Numbered from the stretch's first letter, positions 1 through 9,463 are shown. The stretch is 64,000 nucleotides of DNA from Gloeocapsopsis dulcis (GCF_032163395.1 NZ_CP119968.1:2630001-2694000); one strand, 5' to 3'. The notes: generated by a model from the sequence alone, not told the origin. Translations and numbers: made by a program.

Positions 1-387
1 ATTGCCATAGATGGCTTCATAGTTGCCTGGTTCAATCAGGTAAGTTTCGTGCCAAATTCCCACGCTGCCATCGTTACCTACGGCGCGATTAAAGCGTTGC
101 CATGCAGATAGATGAGGATCTGCAGGATTTCTGGCAAAATGCTCTAAATCTTCAAACGAGCGCCAGTATTGAATCAATCCAGCACCTCGCCAATAGAAAA
201 AGTTTTCTCCGCCTAAAAATCCTTTTTCTGGATGTTGATAAAGCGTACGCAGCATTGGTGCCATGGCGCGTGTTGTTGGAATCCATTTAGAAAAAGCGAA
301 GAATTGATTAATTCGCATCCCAATGAGAAATACGACAAAGGGTTCGTCAACTTGCGCTGTAAAGCGTCCTGGCATTATTTGAACCAT
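1..387 (-). CDS. DUF4188 / monooxygenase-like protein (3' end outside window)
   Basis: Read on the minus strand from an ATG at 387, this gives 129 residues beginning MVQIMPGRFTAQVDEPFVV and runs off the left edge without a stop. The pattern (GRFTAQ, VFLIGMRIN, a WxxWRSFEDLEHFAR-like stretch, and GIWHETY) matches the DUF4188 family of dimeric alpha-beta-barrel proteins, often annotated as monooxygenase-like. Substrate unknown. The gene is divergent from the PadR regulator at 527, and the palindromes between them probably control both genes. A PadR partner suggests a detoxification or stress role; that is inference. Confidence 0.8.
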   Translation of the reverse strand, partial: MVQIMPGRFTAQVDEPFVVFLIGMRINQFFAFSKWIPTTRAMAPMLRTLYQHPEKGFLGGENFFYWRGAGLIQYWRSFEDLEHFARNPADPHLSAWQRFNRAVGNDGSVGIWHETYLIEPGNYEAIYGN

Positions 388-446
388 GACTGTTTCCCGT
401 GTAATTGCAAGGTTTTACCGCAAATCATGCCCAACTTGAGATTTAT

Positions 447-509
447 TTATGCAATTAATTTAATATGTGTTTAGTTGCATATTCAAATTATATGCAATCA
501 GTTGCATAT
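447..509. promoter_or_regulatory. PadR-type operator cluster
   Basis: Four copies of an ATATGCAA half-site lie between the divergent genes: TTATGCAA at 447-454, TTGCATAT at 475-482, ATATGCAA at 490-497 and TTGCATAT at 502-509. The last two form the palindrome ATATGCAATCAGTTGCATAT; copies two and three form a second inverted pair with a 7-bp spacer. PadR family operators are typically ATGTnnnACAT or ATGCAA-like inverted repeats next to the regulator gene. The position just before the PadR start (527) suggests autorepression. Confidence 0.7.
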
Positions 510-526
510 GTCAAGGAAATAATTTC

Positions 527-1060
527 ATGGCTTTAGCGCACGCAATCTTAGCGGTTCTTGTTGATTGCCCGAATAGTGGTTATGACTTAGCAAAGCAGTT
601 TGATGGTTCAGTTGGTTTCTTTTGGGCAGCCAGTCATCAACAAATTTATCGGGAGTTGTCAAAACTAGAAGCGAAAGGGTGGGTAACTTGTGAAATCATT
701 CCGCAAGAAGGACGTCCTGATAAAAAGCTGTATCACATTACCGCAGCAGGGAAACAGGAACTACAAGCATGGATCGCTCAACTTTGTGAGCCAGCGGCAA
801 TTAAAGACGATCTTCTCGTAAAAATTTTTGCGGGCTATGTGGCGACTTCTCCCGAAATTATTTTGGATGAGTTACAGCAGCATCGCCAAGCGCATTTAGA
901 GAAGTTATCTACCTACAAAGTTTTGGAACAGCGGTACTTTCAGAATATACAAACGCTGTCTTTGCCTGAGAAGTTTCGTTATTTAACGCTACTCAAAGGC
1001 ATTAGTTATGAAACTGATTGGGTTACTTGGTGCGATCGCGCAATTGAAATACTTAGTTAA
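527..1060 (+). CDS. PadR family transcriptional regulator
   Basis: The protein has 178 residues from ATG 527, which is preceded by AAGGAAAT at 513-520. A longer reading from 467 would run through the operator and has no ribosome site. The N-terminal winged helix is clear (AILAVLVDCPNSGYDLAKQF, then HQQIYRELSKLEAKGWV and the wing EGRPDKKLYHITAAGKQEL). A helical C-terminal dimerisation domain of the PadR-s2/Vir type follows. PadR proteins repress detoxification or multidrug genes and usually their own gene. The divergent DUF4188 gene is the obvious target; the inducer is unknown. Confidence 0.92.
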   Translation: MALAHAILAVLVDCPNSGYDLAKQFDGSVGFFWAASHQQIYRELSKLEAKGWVTCEIIPQEGRPDKKLYHITAAGKQELQAWIAQLCEPAAIKDDLLVKIFAGYVATSPEIILDELQQHRQAHLEKLSTYKVLEQRYFQNIQTLSLPEKFRYLTLLKGISYETDWVTWCDRAIEILS

Positions 1061-1106
1061 GTAATCGTAAATCACTGCGATCGCGCTGTCTGCTAAAATA
1101 GCTAGG

Positions 1107-1634
1107 TTGTTTAATCTGATTCCGTCTTTGAGTCAGTCTATAGATCTCGTCAACAACGTTGACACCTTAGCGCAAGAACTAGCAACGATTCAGCAAACAG
1201 GTGCTAAGCGAATCGCCTTATTAGGTTCTCGTCACGTTCCCCTTACTCATCAGCATCTGATCGAAATGATGAGTTATGCCCTCGTTTTATCTGGCAATCG
1301 ATTAATCACCTCTGGCGCAACCGGAACAAACTCGGCTGCAATCAGAGGCGCAATGCGGGCTGATGCTAATTTATTGACAGTCATTCTTCCCCAAAGCCTA
1401 GAACGCCAACCACTAGAGTCACGACAGCAGCTTGAGCAAGTGATGCACTTAGTAGAAAATCCCAGCAATGATAATTTATCTTTGGCAGAAGCAAGTGCGA
1501 TCTGTAACCAAGAAATCATCTCGCGCTGTCAGCAGCTAATTTGCTTTGCGTTTCACGATAGCCGGACTTTGCTACAGACTTGCCAAGAGGCAGAGGATCA
1601 ACGCAAGGTGGTGACGCTATTCTATTTAGATTAA
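1107..1634 (+). CDS. DprA-like Rossmann-fold protein (DNA recombination-mediator A-like)
   Basis: This is a 175-residue protein with a single Rossmann/SLOG-like domain. It shows KRIALLGSRHVPLTHQHL, then SGNRLITSGATGTNSAAIRGAM (the GATGTN nucleotide or DNA-binding loop of DprA/SLOG folds), and FAFHDSRTLLQTC near the end. Short DprA-like proteins of this type are common in cyanobacteria and are annotated as DNA recombination-mediator proteins, but they lack the extra domains of true DprA. The TTG start at 1107 is the best visible but weak: it has only TAGG just upstream. Function in natural transformation is unproven. Confidence 0.7.
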   Translation: MFNLIPSLSQSIDLVNNVDTLAQELATIQQTGAKRIALLGSRHVPLTHQHLIEMMSYALVLSGNRLITSGATGTNSAAIRGAMRADANLLTVILPQSLERQPLESRQQLEQVMHLVENPSNDNLSLAEASAICNQEIISRCQQLICFAFHDSRTLLQTCQEAEDQRKVVTLFYLD

Positions 1635-1669
1635 GGCTGTGAGTTATCAGCTAGCTCAACTGGTAAAAC

Positions 1670-2083
1670 ATGAATTTATCACAACTACCAGCTTCTACAG
1701 TTTTTTTGTATTGCATTGTTGCGGCAGTTGTCCTCATCTATCTGCCCTTCTTAGTTGTCGGTTATGCACGGGTACAAGTTGGCTACGATATTGCTGCTCC
1801 TCGCGCTATGTTTGACAAATTGCCATCTTATGCACAACGGGCAACGTGGGCACATCAAAATTCTTTTGAAGCCTTCATGATTTTTGCCGCCGCAGCGTTG
1901 ATGGCGTATGTCACAGGTGTGAATTCTAACGTAGCCGTTGGCGCAGCGATCGCATTTGTCATCGTCCGCCTCCTCTACTCAGTGTTTTATGTCGCCAATA
2001 TTCCCATCGGGCGATCGCTCATGTTCGCGATCGGGTCTCTCTGTTCTGGTACGCTATTTGTCTTAAGTCTTCTGCAAAACTAG
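1670..2083 (+). CDS. MAPEG family membrane protein
   Basis: The protein has 137 residues and four predicted membrane segments (about 10-32, 60-80, 84-107 and 115-135). The loop RATWAHQNSFEAFMIFAAAA carries the conserved His/Asn/E pattern of MAPEG proteins (membrane-associated proteins in eicosanoid and glutathione metabolism). Cyanobacterial members are probably glutathione S-transferase or peroxidase-like enzymes of the inner membrane; the actual substrate is unknown. It starts 35 bp after the DprA-like gene on the same strand, so co-transcription is possible. Confidence 0.85.
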   Translation: MNLSQLPASTVFLYCIVAAVVLIYLPFLVVGYARVQVGYDIAAPRAMFDKLPSYAQRATWAHQNSFEAFMIFAAAALMAYVTGVNSNVAVGAAIAFVIVRLLYSVFYVANIPIGRSLMFAIGSLCSGTLFVLSLLQN

Positions 2084-2229
2084 GGGCGAGGAGAGTGGAG
2101 TGAGGGGCGAGTGAAAGAGTGGCTAGTGACTAGTGAAAGAGAAATTCAGTAGTATTTCTTCCCCAGCTCCCCCAGCTTCCCCAACTCCCTCTGTACCCCT
2201 ACTCTTTTTAACCCCCTGACCCCTTACTT

Positions 2230-2721
2230 ATGGCTGCTACATACTCTTTTGATATCGTTAGTGATTTTGATCGCCAAGAGTTAGTCAATGCGGTTGATCA
2301 AGCTGTGCGGGACATTAAAAGTCGTTATGACTTAAAAGATACCCAAACGACCGTAGAACTCGGCGATGAAGCCATCACAATTAATACTGACAGCGAATTT
2401 ACTCTAGATTCAGTACACGCTGTCTTGCGGGAGAAAGCTGCAAAGCGTCAGTTGTCGATGAAAATTTTTGATTTTGGCAAAGTTGAATCAGCAAGTGGAA
2501 ACCGCGTCCGCCAAGAAATTAAGTTAAAAAAAGGCATTAGCCAGGAAATTGGTAAGCAGATTTCGAAGTTGATTCGCGATGATTTTAAGAAGGTACAAGC
2601 TTCTATTCAAGGTGATGCAGTGCGAGTTTCAAGTAAAACGAAAGATGACTTGCAAGCCGTTATGCAACGTCTGAAGCAAGAGGATTTTCCGGTAGCTTTG
2701 CAGTTTACTAACTACCGCTAG
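2230..2721 (+). CDS. yajQ: YajQ family nucleotide-binding protein
   Basis: The protein has 163 residues, the full length for the family. It begins [23 protein letters not shown] and contains two ferredoxin-like halves: [14 protein letters not shown] in the first, and [41 protein letters not shown] in the second. YajQ proteins bind nucleic acids or cyclic di-GMP and in Xanthomonas act as a signalling receptor; the role in cyanobacteria is not established. The 146 bp before it are C/T-rich spacer of the kind common between genes in this genome. No operon partner is evident. Confidence 0.93.
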   Translation: MAATYSFDIVSDFDRQELVNAVDQAVRDIKSRYDLKDTQTTVELGDEAITINTDSEFTLDSVHAVLREKAAKRQLSMKIFDFGKVESASGNRVRQEIKLKKGISQEIGKQISKLIRDDFKKVQASIQGDAVRVSSKTKDDLQAVMQRLKQEDFPVALQFTNYR

Positions 2722-2773
2722 AGCGATGCCTATCTCCTCAAGTCACTAAATGTAAATTTTTTTGGTTAATATC

Positions 2774-2787
2774 TGAATATTTGTTCA
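2774..2787. promoter_or_regulatory. SmtB/ArsR-type metal-responsive operator
   Basis: TGAATATTTGTTCA reads on the other strand as TGAACA-AA-TATTCA. This fits the 6-2-6 SmtB operator consensus TGAACA-nn-TATTCA known from the smtA promoter of Synechococcus. It lies 36 bp before the metallothionein start. SmtB releases this site when zinc binds, turning on metallothionein. No smtB gene is present in the window, so the regulator must be encoded elsewhere. Confidence 0.75.
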
Positions 2788-2822
2788 TATGTTATATTGA
2801 TATTCAGAGCTAGGAGAAAAAA

Positions 2823-2987
2823 ATGACAACTGTAACCCAAATGAAGTGTGCCTGTGAAAATTGCTTGTGTATTGTTTCTTTAGAAGACGCCATTCAACAA
2901 GATGGTAAGCCATATTGCAGTGAAGCCTGCGCCAATGGTCATACAAGTGGTTCAGGTTGCGGTCACAGTGGTTGTGGATGCAGCTAG
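2823..2987 (+). CDS. smtA: Cyanobacterial metallothionein (SmtA/BmtA type)
   Basis: This is a 54-residue protein with ribosome site TAGGAG at 2811-2816. It has nine Cys (9, 11, 14, 16, 32, 36, 46, 51, 53) and two His (40, 48). The N-terminal MKCACENCLC and the zinc-finger-like centre GKPYCSEACANGH are hallmarks of bacterial metallothioneins, which sequester Zn, Cd or Cu in a four-metal cluster in the cytoplasm. The C-terminal SGCGHSGCGC is usual. The gene is monocistronic, flanked by an SmtB-type operator (2774-2787) and an intrinsic terminator (3025-3063). It should be induced by excess zinc or cadmium. Confidence 0.95.
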   Translation: MTTVTQMKCACENCLCIVSLEDAIQQDGKPYCSEACANGHTSGSGCGHSGCGCS

Positions 2988-3024
2988 GATTCAATTTATT
3001 AATCAAGCATTGTAAAGTCATCAG

Positions 3025-3063
3025 GAGTAGGAAAGAAAAAATGTTCCTACTCTTCGGTTTTTA
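3025..3063 (+). terminator. Intrinsic terminator of the metallothionein gene
   Basis: A perfect 9-bp stem, GAGTAGGAA (3025-3033) with TTCCTACTC (3044-3052), is followed by TTCGGTTTTTATAGG. It is 38 bp after the metallothionein stop codon. Confidence 0.85.
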
Positions 3064-3100
3064 TAGGCTTCTATATCAAGCGAGTAAAAAATGCTAATCG

Positions 3101-3883
3101 CTATTTTGAGTTTTTTACATATAAGAATCTATAGCCCACATCCAACTGATTTAGTTGCTTAAAGTGCCCATATTTTGCATTCCATTGACCACTATTTAAA
3201 TCGGCTTGAAGAAGATTTATTCCTTTTTGAACTGCAGCAGGATTAGCTAGCGCAAAAGCTGACATACTTGTTCTAACTTGAGGATTTAAATAGGCTTCAG
3301 GCTGTCTCCAGCCTGCGGCTAAAAACATATCTGATAAATTTGGTGGTAGCATGAAGGAATAAATATTAACTACTCCTTGAGTAATTTCTTTAAGAACAGA
3401 TATGACATCTTTTAAAGATGAAAAGACTTGTTTATCATACTCTCGAATAAAAGGGAAATACTCATACAACCAAAAGTTTTCGCCTGCGATAGGGTCAAAA
3501 GTAAGAATAATAATTTCTTTTTTAGCAATCCGGTTCATCTCGCGAAAGGCTTTTTTTAGCTCAGAAAAATGGTGAATTGCTAGAAGACAAACAACAGCAT
3601 CTACTGCACAATCAGGTAAAGGAATCGCCTCAGCATAATCGCTAAGCCACTGCACTCGTGGATGTGGTGTAGCTTGCGATCGCATCACGGCTGAAGGTTC
3701 AACCGCATAAAGATTGAATCCGCGTTCAGCAAGCATCCTACTATAGCCACCTGTTCCTGCACCAATATCAGCAATAACACTTCCTGGATGCAACGCGAGC
3801 AACTGCAGTACAGAATCGACTATACGAACATCTGGAAGGCGAGAGTGAGCATACGATTGACCGATCGCATCATAGATAGGCAT
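3101..3883 (-). CDS. Class I SAM-dependent methyltransferase
   Basis: The protein has 260 residues with a Rossmann methyltransferase core. Motif I is VIADIGAGTGGYSRMLAERG (about 35-54), followed by the acidic strand end YAVEPS, then VQWLSDYAEAIPLPDCAVDAVVCLLAIHHF (motifs II/III), typical of Methyltransf_11. The C-terminal third (about 160-260) is helical and shows no recognised substrate domain. Small-molecule methylation is likely, but the substrate cannot be told. It stands alone between the metallothionein and metH, on the opposite strand. Confidence 0.85.
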   Translation of the reverse strand: MPIYDAIGQSYAHSRLPDVRIVDSVLQLLALHPGSVIADIGAGTGGYSRMLAERGFNLYAVEPSAVMRSQATPHPRVQWLSDYAEAIPLPDCAVDAVVCLLAIHHFSELKKAFREMNRIAKKEIIILTFDPIAGENFWLYEYFPFIREYDKQVFSSLKDVISVLKEITQGVVNIYSFMLPPNLSDMFLAAGWRQPEAYLNPQVRTSMSAFALANPAAVQKGINLLQADLNSGQWNAKYGHFKQLNQLDVGYRFLYVKNSK

Positions 3884-4043
3884 GATGGGTTTTTGTAGGA
3901 CATGAGGTAATAAAAGGTAATTATTTCGCTGCGATCGCCCCCTATTGCTCGAAAATTTTGCAAAATATATAGAAGTTGAATATTCTTAACTTAATTTTCA
4001 GCAATTAGACAGTAGTTCCGTCACTGCTAGCGATAATTTATAT

Positions 4044-7000
4044 ATGAACAGCCCTTTTCTGACTCGCCTCCACAGTTCTGATCGCCCCGTCATCGTCTTT
4101 GATGGCGCAATGGGAACAAACCTGCAAACCCAAAATCTCAGTGCAGCAGACTTTGGGGGAGCACAGTATGAAGGGTGTAATGAGTATTTAGTTCATACCA
4201 AGCCGGAAGCTGTTGCCAAGGTACATCGCGACTTTTTGGCAGCAGGTGCCGATGTTATTGAGACTGACACCTTTGGCGCTGCATCAATTGTCTTAGCCGA
4301 GTATGATTTAGCCGACCAAGCTTATTACTTAAACAAAAAAGCCGCAGAACTGGCAAAGCAAGTCACCGCAGAATTCTCTACCCTAGAAAAGCCCCGTTTT
4401 GTTGCAGGTTCGATGGGACCCACAACTAAACTACCAACGCTGAGACATATTGACTTTGACACGATGCAAGCTACTTTTGCCGAACAAGCAGAGGGACTAT
4501 ATGACGGTGGAGTTGATTTATTTATTGTTGAGACGTGTCAGGACGTACTGCAAATTAAAGCAGCATTAAATGCAGTCGAGTCAGTGTTTCAACGCAAGGG
4601 AGAACGACGCCCTTTAATGGTATCGGTGACAATGGAAACGACTGGCACGATGCTGGTAGGTTCCGATATCGGTGCAGTGTTGACAATTTTAGAGCCGTAT
4701 CCAATTGATATTCTCGGTCTAAACTGCGCTACAGGTCCAGACCGGATGGCAGAACACATTAAGTATCTTTCGCAGCATTCACCGTTTGTCGTTTCTTGTA
4801 TTCCGAATGCAGGGCTACCAGAGAACGTAGGGGGTCAAGCGCACTATCGACTTACACCGCTGGAATTGCGTATGGCGCTAATGCATTTCATCGAGGATTT
4901 GGGCGTGCAGGTGATTGGTGGCTGTTGCGGTACGCGTCCGGATCACATTCAACAATTAGCAGAAATTGCCGCAATGCTGAAGCCGAAAGAACGGCATCCT
5001 AGCTATGAGCCAGCAGCAGCATCAATTTACAGTGCGCAACCCTATGACCAGGATAATTCATTCCTAATTGTCGGCGAACGATTAAATGCGAGTGGTTCCA
5101 AGAAGTGCCGCGAATTACTGAATGCGGAGGATTGGGATGGACTCGTGTCAATGGCAAAGGCACAGGTGAGAGAAGGCGCACACGTTTTGGATGTCAATGT
5201 GGACTATGTGGGGCGTGATGGGGTGCGGGATATGCACGAATTGGTATCCCGTTTGGTAACGAATGTCACGCTGCCGTTAATGCTCGACTCCACTGAGTGG
5301 GAGAAGATGGAGGCAGGGTTAAAAGTTGCTGGTGGTAAATGTTTGCTCAACTCGACAAACTACGAGGATGGAGAACCACGTTTCTTTAAGGTATTGGAGT
5401 TAGCGAAACAGTATGGTGCGGGTGTAGTTGTTGGCACCATCGATGAAGATGGGATGGCGCGAACTGCAGAAAAGAAATTTGAAATTGCCCAACGTGCCTA
5501 CAATCAAGCTGTCAAACATGGTATTCCACCAGAAGAAATCTTTTTTGATACCTTAGCGCTACCAATCTCGACAGGAATTGAAGAAGATCGCGCCAATGGT
5601 AAGGCAACAATTGAATCGATCCGTCGCATTAGAGAAGAATTACCAGGTTGTCATGTGATTCTAGGCGTTTCCAATGTTTCTTTTGGTTTAAACCCCGCAG
5701 CGCGTGTAGTGCTAAACTCAATGTTTCTCAACGAGGCAATGACGGCGGGAATGGATGCGGCAATTGTCAGTGCTAGTAAAATATTGCCCTTAGCTAAAAT
5801 TGAGCCAGAACACCAGGAACTCTGCCGCAAGTTGATTTATGATGAGCGGCAATTTGATGGAGATATTTGTGTTTACGATCCGTTGGCAAAATTGACAACA
5901 CTGTTTGAAGGCGCAACAACTAAACGCGATCGCACAATTGATGAAAGTATTCCTATCGAAGAACGTCTCAAACGTCACATCATCGACGGCGAACGGATTG
6001 GCTTAGAAGAACAACTCCAAAAAGCCTTAGAAAAATATGCACCATTGGATATCATCAACAACTTCTTACTCGATGGCATGAAAGTTGTCGGTGAATTGTT
6101 CGGTTCTGGGCAAATGCAGCTACCTTTTGTGTTGCAATCGGCGGAGACGATGAAAGCAGCCGTGGCTTATCTAGAACCACTGATGGAAAAGCAAGAAAGC
6201 GGTAATAACTCTAAAGGTACTGTAGTCATTGCCACTGTGAAAGGTGATGTCCACGATATCGGTAAAAATCTTGTCGATATCATTTTGTCAAATAACGGCT
6301 ACAAGGTCGTTAACCTCGGTATCAAACAACCAGTAGAAAACATTATTGATGCCTATGAAGCACATAAAGCAGATTGTATTGCGATGAGTGGGCTATTAGT
6401 GAAGTCTACTGCTTTCATGAAGGAAAACTTGGAAGTATTTAACCAACGGGGAATTACGGTTCCTGTGATTTTGGGTGGTGCAGCACTGACTCCTAAATTT
6501 GTCTATGAGGATTGCCAGCAAACATACAAAGGACATGTAGTTTACGGGAAAGATGCCTTTTCTGACTTGCATTTCATGGATAAGTTAATGCCAGCCAAGT
6601 CGCAAGGTAACTGGGACAATTTTCAAGGCTTTTTGGATGGATTAGCTGAAAATCGTCAAGTATCCAAAAATGGGCATCAAGAACCCTCTGTAGAAAGTCC
6701 CTCACCCCTTACCCCTCACCCCTCGCCCCTCCCTATTGATACGCGCCGTTCTGAAGCCGTAGCAGTCGATATTGAGCGTCCTACACCGCCTTTTTGGGGA
6801 ACAAAGATACTGCAGCCGGAAGATATTGCTTGGGAAGAGTTATTCTGGCACTTGGATTTACAGGCTTTGATTGCGGGACAGTGGCAGTTTCGTAAACCAA
6901 AAGAGCAGTCGAAGGAAGAATATCAAGCTTTCTTGGTAGAGAAGGTCTATCCGATTTTAGAGCAGTGGAAGCAGCGAATCGTTGCGGAGAAGTTGTTACA

Positions 7001-7583
7001 TCCGCAGGTGAGTTATGGGTATTTTCCGTGTCAGGCTGCGGGGAATTCATTGATTGTTTATGAGTCAAACCACAAAGATACAAAGGAAATTGCGAGGTTT
7101 GAGTTTCCAAGACAAAAGTCTTTGAGGCGGCTTTGTATTGCTGATTTCTTTGCGCCGCAGGAGTCGGGTGTGATTGATGTGTTTCCGATGCAGGCGGTGA
7201 CGATGGGGAATATTGCAACGGAGTTTGCGCAAGAGTTGTTTAGGGCGAATCAGTACACTGACTATCTCTACTTCCACGGTTTAGCAGTACAAATGGCGGA
7301 GGCGTTAGCGGAGTGGTTACACGCACGGATTCGTAACGAGTTGGGCTTTGATGCTGAGGAACCGGATAATATTCGGGATGTATTGGCGCAGCGGTATCGT
7401 GGTTCGCGCTATAGTTTTGGTTATCCCGCGTGTCCGAATATTCAGGATCAATATAAATTATTGAAGTTGCTGGAGTGCGATCGCATCAACCTCTACATGG
7501 ATGAAAGCGAACAACTCTATCCTGAACAATCAACAACTGCGATTATTGCCTATCACCCTGTAGCAAAATATTTTAGTGCGTAG
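4044..7583 (+). CDS. metH: Cobalamin-dependent methionine synthase
   Basis: MetH transfers a methyl group from methyltetrahydrofolate to homocysteine through cobalamin. The 1179 residues carry all modules in order. These are the homocysteine domain with zinc ligands C228, C294 and C295 (GGCCGTRPD), the pterin-binding domain (about 340-600, [15 protein letters not shown]), the B12 cap, the B12 domain with DVHDIGKN (H737 is the lower axial ligand), and the SAM-binding reactivation domain (about 910-1179). E. coli MetH has 1227 residues. The linker at about residues 885-899 (nt 6697-6740) is a Pro/Ser-rich stretch whose DNA is the C-rich repeat normally seen between genes here. No cobalamin riboswitch was recognised in the 160 bp upstream. 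Confidence 0.97.
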   Translation: MNSPFLTRLHSSDRPVIVFDGAMGTNLQTQNLSAADFGGAQYEGCNEYLVHTKPEAVAKVHRDFLAAGADVIETDTFGAASIVLAEYDLADQAYYLNKKAAELAKQVTAEFSTLEKPRFVAGSMGPTTKLPTLRHIDFDTMQATFAEQAEGLYDGGVDLFIVETCQDVLQIKAALNAVESVFQRKGERRPLMVSVTMETTGTMLVGSDIGAVLTILEPYPIDILGLNCATGPDRMAEHIKYLSQHSPFVVSCIPNAGLPENVGGQAHYRLTPLELRMALMHFIEDLGVQVIGGCCGTRPDHIQQLAEIAAMLKPKERHPSYEPAAASIYSAQPYDQDNSFLIVGERLNASGSKKCRELLNAEDWDGLVSMAKAQVREGAHVLDVNVDYVGRDGVRDMHELVSRLVTNVTLPLMLDSTEWEKMEAGLKVAGGKCLLNSTNYEDGEPRFFKVLELAKQYGAGVVVGTIDEDGMARTAEKKFEIAQRAYNQAVKHGIPPEEIFFDTLALPISTGIEEDRANGKATIESIRRIREELPGCHVILGVSNVSFGLNPAARVVLNSMFLNEAMTAGMDAAIVSASKILPLAKIEPEHQELCRKLIYDERQFDGDICVYDPLAKLTTLFEGATTKRDRTIDESIPIEERLKRHIIDGERIGLEEQLQKALEKYAPLDIINNFLLDGMKVVGELFGSGQMQLPFVLQSAETMKAAVAYLEPLMEKQESGNNSKGTVVIATVKGDVHDIGKNLVDIILSNNGYKVVNLGIKQPVENIIDAYEAHKADCIAMSGLLVKSTAFMKENLEVFNQRGITVPVILGGAALTPKFVYEDCQQTYKGHVVYGKDAFSDLHFMDKLMPAKSQGNWDNFQGFLDGLAENRQVSKNGHQEPSVESPSPLTPHPSPLPIDTRRSEAVAVDIERPTPPFWGTKILQPEDIAWEELFWHLDLQALIAGQWQFRKPKEQSKEEYQAFLVEKVYPILEQWKQRIVAEKLLHPQVSYGYFPCQAAGNSLIVYESNHKDTKEIARFEFPRQKSLRRLCIADFFAPQESGVIDVFPMQAVTMGNIATEFAQELFRANQYTDYLYFHGLAVQMAEALAEWLHARIRNELGFDAEEPDNIRDVLAQRYRGSRYSFGYPACPNIQDQYKLLKLLECDRINLYMDESEQLYPEQSTTAIIAYHPVAKYFSA

Positions 7584-7591
7584 TGCGTACT

Positions 7592-8287
7592 CTATAACTG
7601 CTCTGGATTAATTCCTTTTTCTCGCAGTAGTGCGCTTAAGGCTGCATAACGCTGTCTTTCCTGCTCTAATTGTTTTATTGCTTCATCAGCACGTTGACGT
7701 TCTTGCTCGCGTAGCTGATTTAGCTCAACATAGGTCAGGAATTTGTCTCCTAGAGGTGAAAAAATTTCTAAGTGATTAGAACTAAGCTGAAATTTTATTT
7801 TGAGGCGGGGACTTACCCAACCATCCATCTCTGCAACAATTTCTAAATCATTTCCAGAATGCAGCCAACCAATTAGCTCATTATCGTCTGGGTCATAGAG
7901 ATAGTATTCTTCTACGCCGTAACGTTCGTAGAACTTAAATTTTTCTGCCATTTTCTTTAGACGGTTCCCAGGAGATAGTATTTCAAACACAACCTGCGGC
8001 GGAATATTGTCTTCTTCCCATTGTTTGTAAGAACCTCTGTCTCCTTTTGATCTACCAAAGACAACCATGGTATCTGGTGCTTGACGAATTTTATTGTCTC
8101 CTTGAACCGGATACCACAGTAGATCGCCAGCAACAAATACATGGCTATCATTCACAAATAGTAGTTCTAAGTTTTCTTTGATAGTGACAATCCAACGAAA
8201 TTGTTTGGTGTTGTCTGCCATTGGTTGCCCATCGCTATCTGGGTAGATAATGGTTGGTGTAGTGTTTGTTTGCAGTTGTTTCACCAT
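7592..8287 (-). CDS. Uma2 family endonuclease-like protein (DUF820)
   Basis: The protein has 231 residues from MVKQLQTNT; a start 18 bp earlier is possible, but the chosen one has GGAG upstream. PD-(D/E)xK-type core: an acidic residue in RQAPDTMVVFG, then VVFEILSPGNRLKKMAEKFKFYERYGVEEYYLYDP. A short coiled coil rich in Glu, Gln and Arg closes the protein (REQERQRADEAIKQLEQERQ). The family is greatly expanded in cyanobacteria and its biological role is unsettled. It converges on metH, with 8 bp between stop codons. A second member lies at 21894. Confidence 0.88.
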   Translation of the reverse strand: MVKQLQTNTTPTIIYPDSDGQPMADNTKQFRWIVTIKENLELLFVNDSHVFVAGDLLWYPVQGDNKIRQAPDTMVVFGRSKGDRGSYKQWEEDNIPPQVVFEILSPGNRLKKMAEKFKFYERYGVEEYYLYDPDDNELIGWLHSGNDLEIVAEMDGWVSPRLKIKFQLSSNHLEIFSPLGDKFLTYVELNQLREQERQRADEAIKQLEQERQRYAALSALLREKGINPEQL

Positions 8288-8398
8288 GCTGCTCAATCTC
8301 TCCATTCGAGAGGAATTGCCCTATATTCTATCTTTTTGCTCAGATGTTAATCAGTTCATCAGCTTGCACACAATTGCTAACCCTTGAAAAATAAAAAT

Positions 8399-8421
8399 AG
8401 CACCTACTAATAATAGGTGCT
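8399..8421 (-). terminator. Intrinsic terminator of the gene at 8463-9128
   Basis: An 8-bp stem, AGCACCTA (8399-8406) with TAGGTGCT (8414-8421), has a 7-nt loop. On the minus strand the stem is followed by ATTTTTATTTTTC, a good U-tract. It lies 42 bp beyond the stop of the minus-strand membrane protein gene. Confidence 0.8.
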
Positions 8422-8462
8422 AATAAATATCATTTTGGTTTGTTTCTACTTAGTACTGTCAA

Positions 8463-9128
8463 TTAGTAAGAGGTATTAGCATTTGTTCGTGGGCTACGTG
8501 CGCCAGCGGCTGCACCAATCATTGAAGCGATTAAGCCTAGTAGTGAACCGAAGAAGAACCACCACAAACTTCTAGAAATTCCACCAGCAATGTCACGAGT
8601 TTGCTGTGCTGTTACACCAGGTTGTCCACCTGTTCCTGTTCCTGGTGTAGGAATAGTTCCTTGCTGAGCTTGTTCGAGGACGCCTCCTGCTACATTAGCA
8701 GCTGCTTGAGTTGCTAAACCAAATGCGCCTGTGACACCAGTTGCTAGTAGCCAAGAACCAAGCGCTAAAGTTGTCGCCCAAAGAATCGCTCCGTTTAAGA
8801 GAGCTGTGCTACGATTCATTGGTCCGCAAGCACGAGCTGTCACCCAGCCACCAATAAATAACGAGATTAATAAACCAATAGTTGACCAGATACCGACGTT
8901 ACCTGCAACATCGGGTGCATTTGTCCTTGGAGCGCCAGAACCTGCAATTGTAGTTGCACCAATAGCACCAAATAGCGCGCTAAGGAGTAGTTGAGTTGCT
9001 AAGGCAACAACTAAACCTGAAAGAATAGGACCCCAGCGGACACGATCGTGATAATCAACAACAGCTGCTCGGCTAGCAATAGCCGGCTCAGAAATGACAT
9101 CATCTGCTGGTCTGTTTACATATGACAT
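8463..9128 (-). CDS. Multi-pass membrane protein of unknown function
   Basis: The protein has 221 residues. A hydrophilic N-terminus (MSYVNRPADDVISEP) is followed by VRWGPILSGLVVALATQLLLSALFGAIGAT, then further hydrophobic segments at about 82-100, 110-140 and 185-208. A Gly/Pro/Thr-rich loop (TIPTPGTGTGGQPG) lies near 158-175. The Gly/Ala-rich helices and the DYHDRVRWGPILSG start resemble small cyanobacterial membrane proteins of unknown function; no catalytic motif is seen. A terminator follows it at 8399. Transcription probably starts within the AT-rich 335-bp stretch upstream. Confidence 0.75.
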   Translation of the reverse strand: MSYVNRPADDVISEPAIASRAAVVDYHDRVRWGPILSGLVVALATQLLLSALFGAIGATTIAGSGAPRTNAPDVAGNVGIWSTIGLLISLFIGGWVTARACGPMNRSTALLNGAILWATTLALGSWLLATGVTGAFGLATQAAANVAGGVLEQAQQGTIPTPGTGTGGQPGVTAQQTRDIAGGISRSLWWFFFGSLLGLIASMIGAAAGARSPRTNANTSY

Positions 9129-9463
9129 AGGTGACCTAACCCCCCTTCCCTCTTTTACTCTTTATGTATTTTTGCTTGAGCTTATAAGTTTAAATGGGAA
9201 TTCTAATTTAACTATCTATCAGTAGAAATAATTACGAAATCTACCTTTAGGAATAAAGTAAACTTAATTAATTGTGAATGTTAAGTTATTGAATAAAAAT
9301 TTATTTTTTTTATTAATTTGTAGCTAATTTATTAAGATATTAAAATTCTATACATGCAAGTGATTATCAATATTTATGAGCTTAATTAGCCCTTTAAATG
9401 TAAAAAGGCTGCTTTTAACTTTCGGTTTTTTGCTCATAACATAATTAAAATCTGCAATCTATA
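9129..9463. other. Non-coding gap, AT-rich
   Basis: No coding region is seen. It should hold the promoter of the minus-strand gene ending at 8463 and the 3' end of the YbjQ transcript. The T-run near 9420-9430 and the AAAAGG...CTTTT repeat near 9403-9416 are too weak to call a terminator. Confidence 0.5.

Noticed and set aside
1640-1675. tRNA-like sequence TAGCTCAACTGGTAAAAC before the MAPEG gene
   Set aside because: It resembles a D-arm, but there is no acceptor stem or T-arm (GGTTCGA) at the right distance, and the start codon of the MAPEG gene lies inside it.
3884-4043. Cobalamin or SAM riboswitch before metH
   Set aside because: No B12-box or SAM-I core elements were found in this 160-bp stretch.
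6781-7277. Minus-strand open frames of 145 and 70 residues inside metH
   Set aside because: Their residues are Pro/Ser/His-rich, have no ribosome site, and lie opposite a conserved domain of MetH; they are chance readings.
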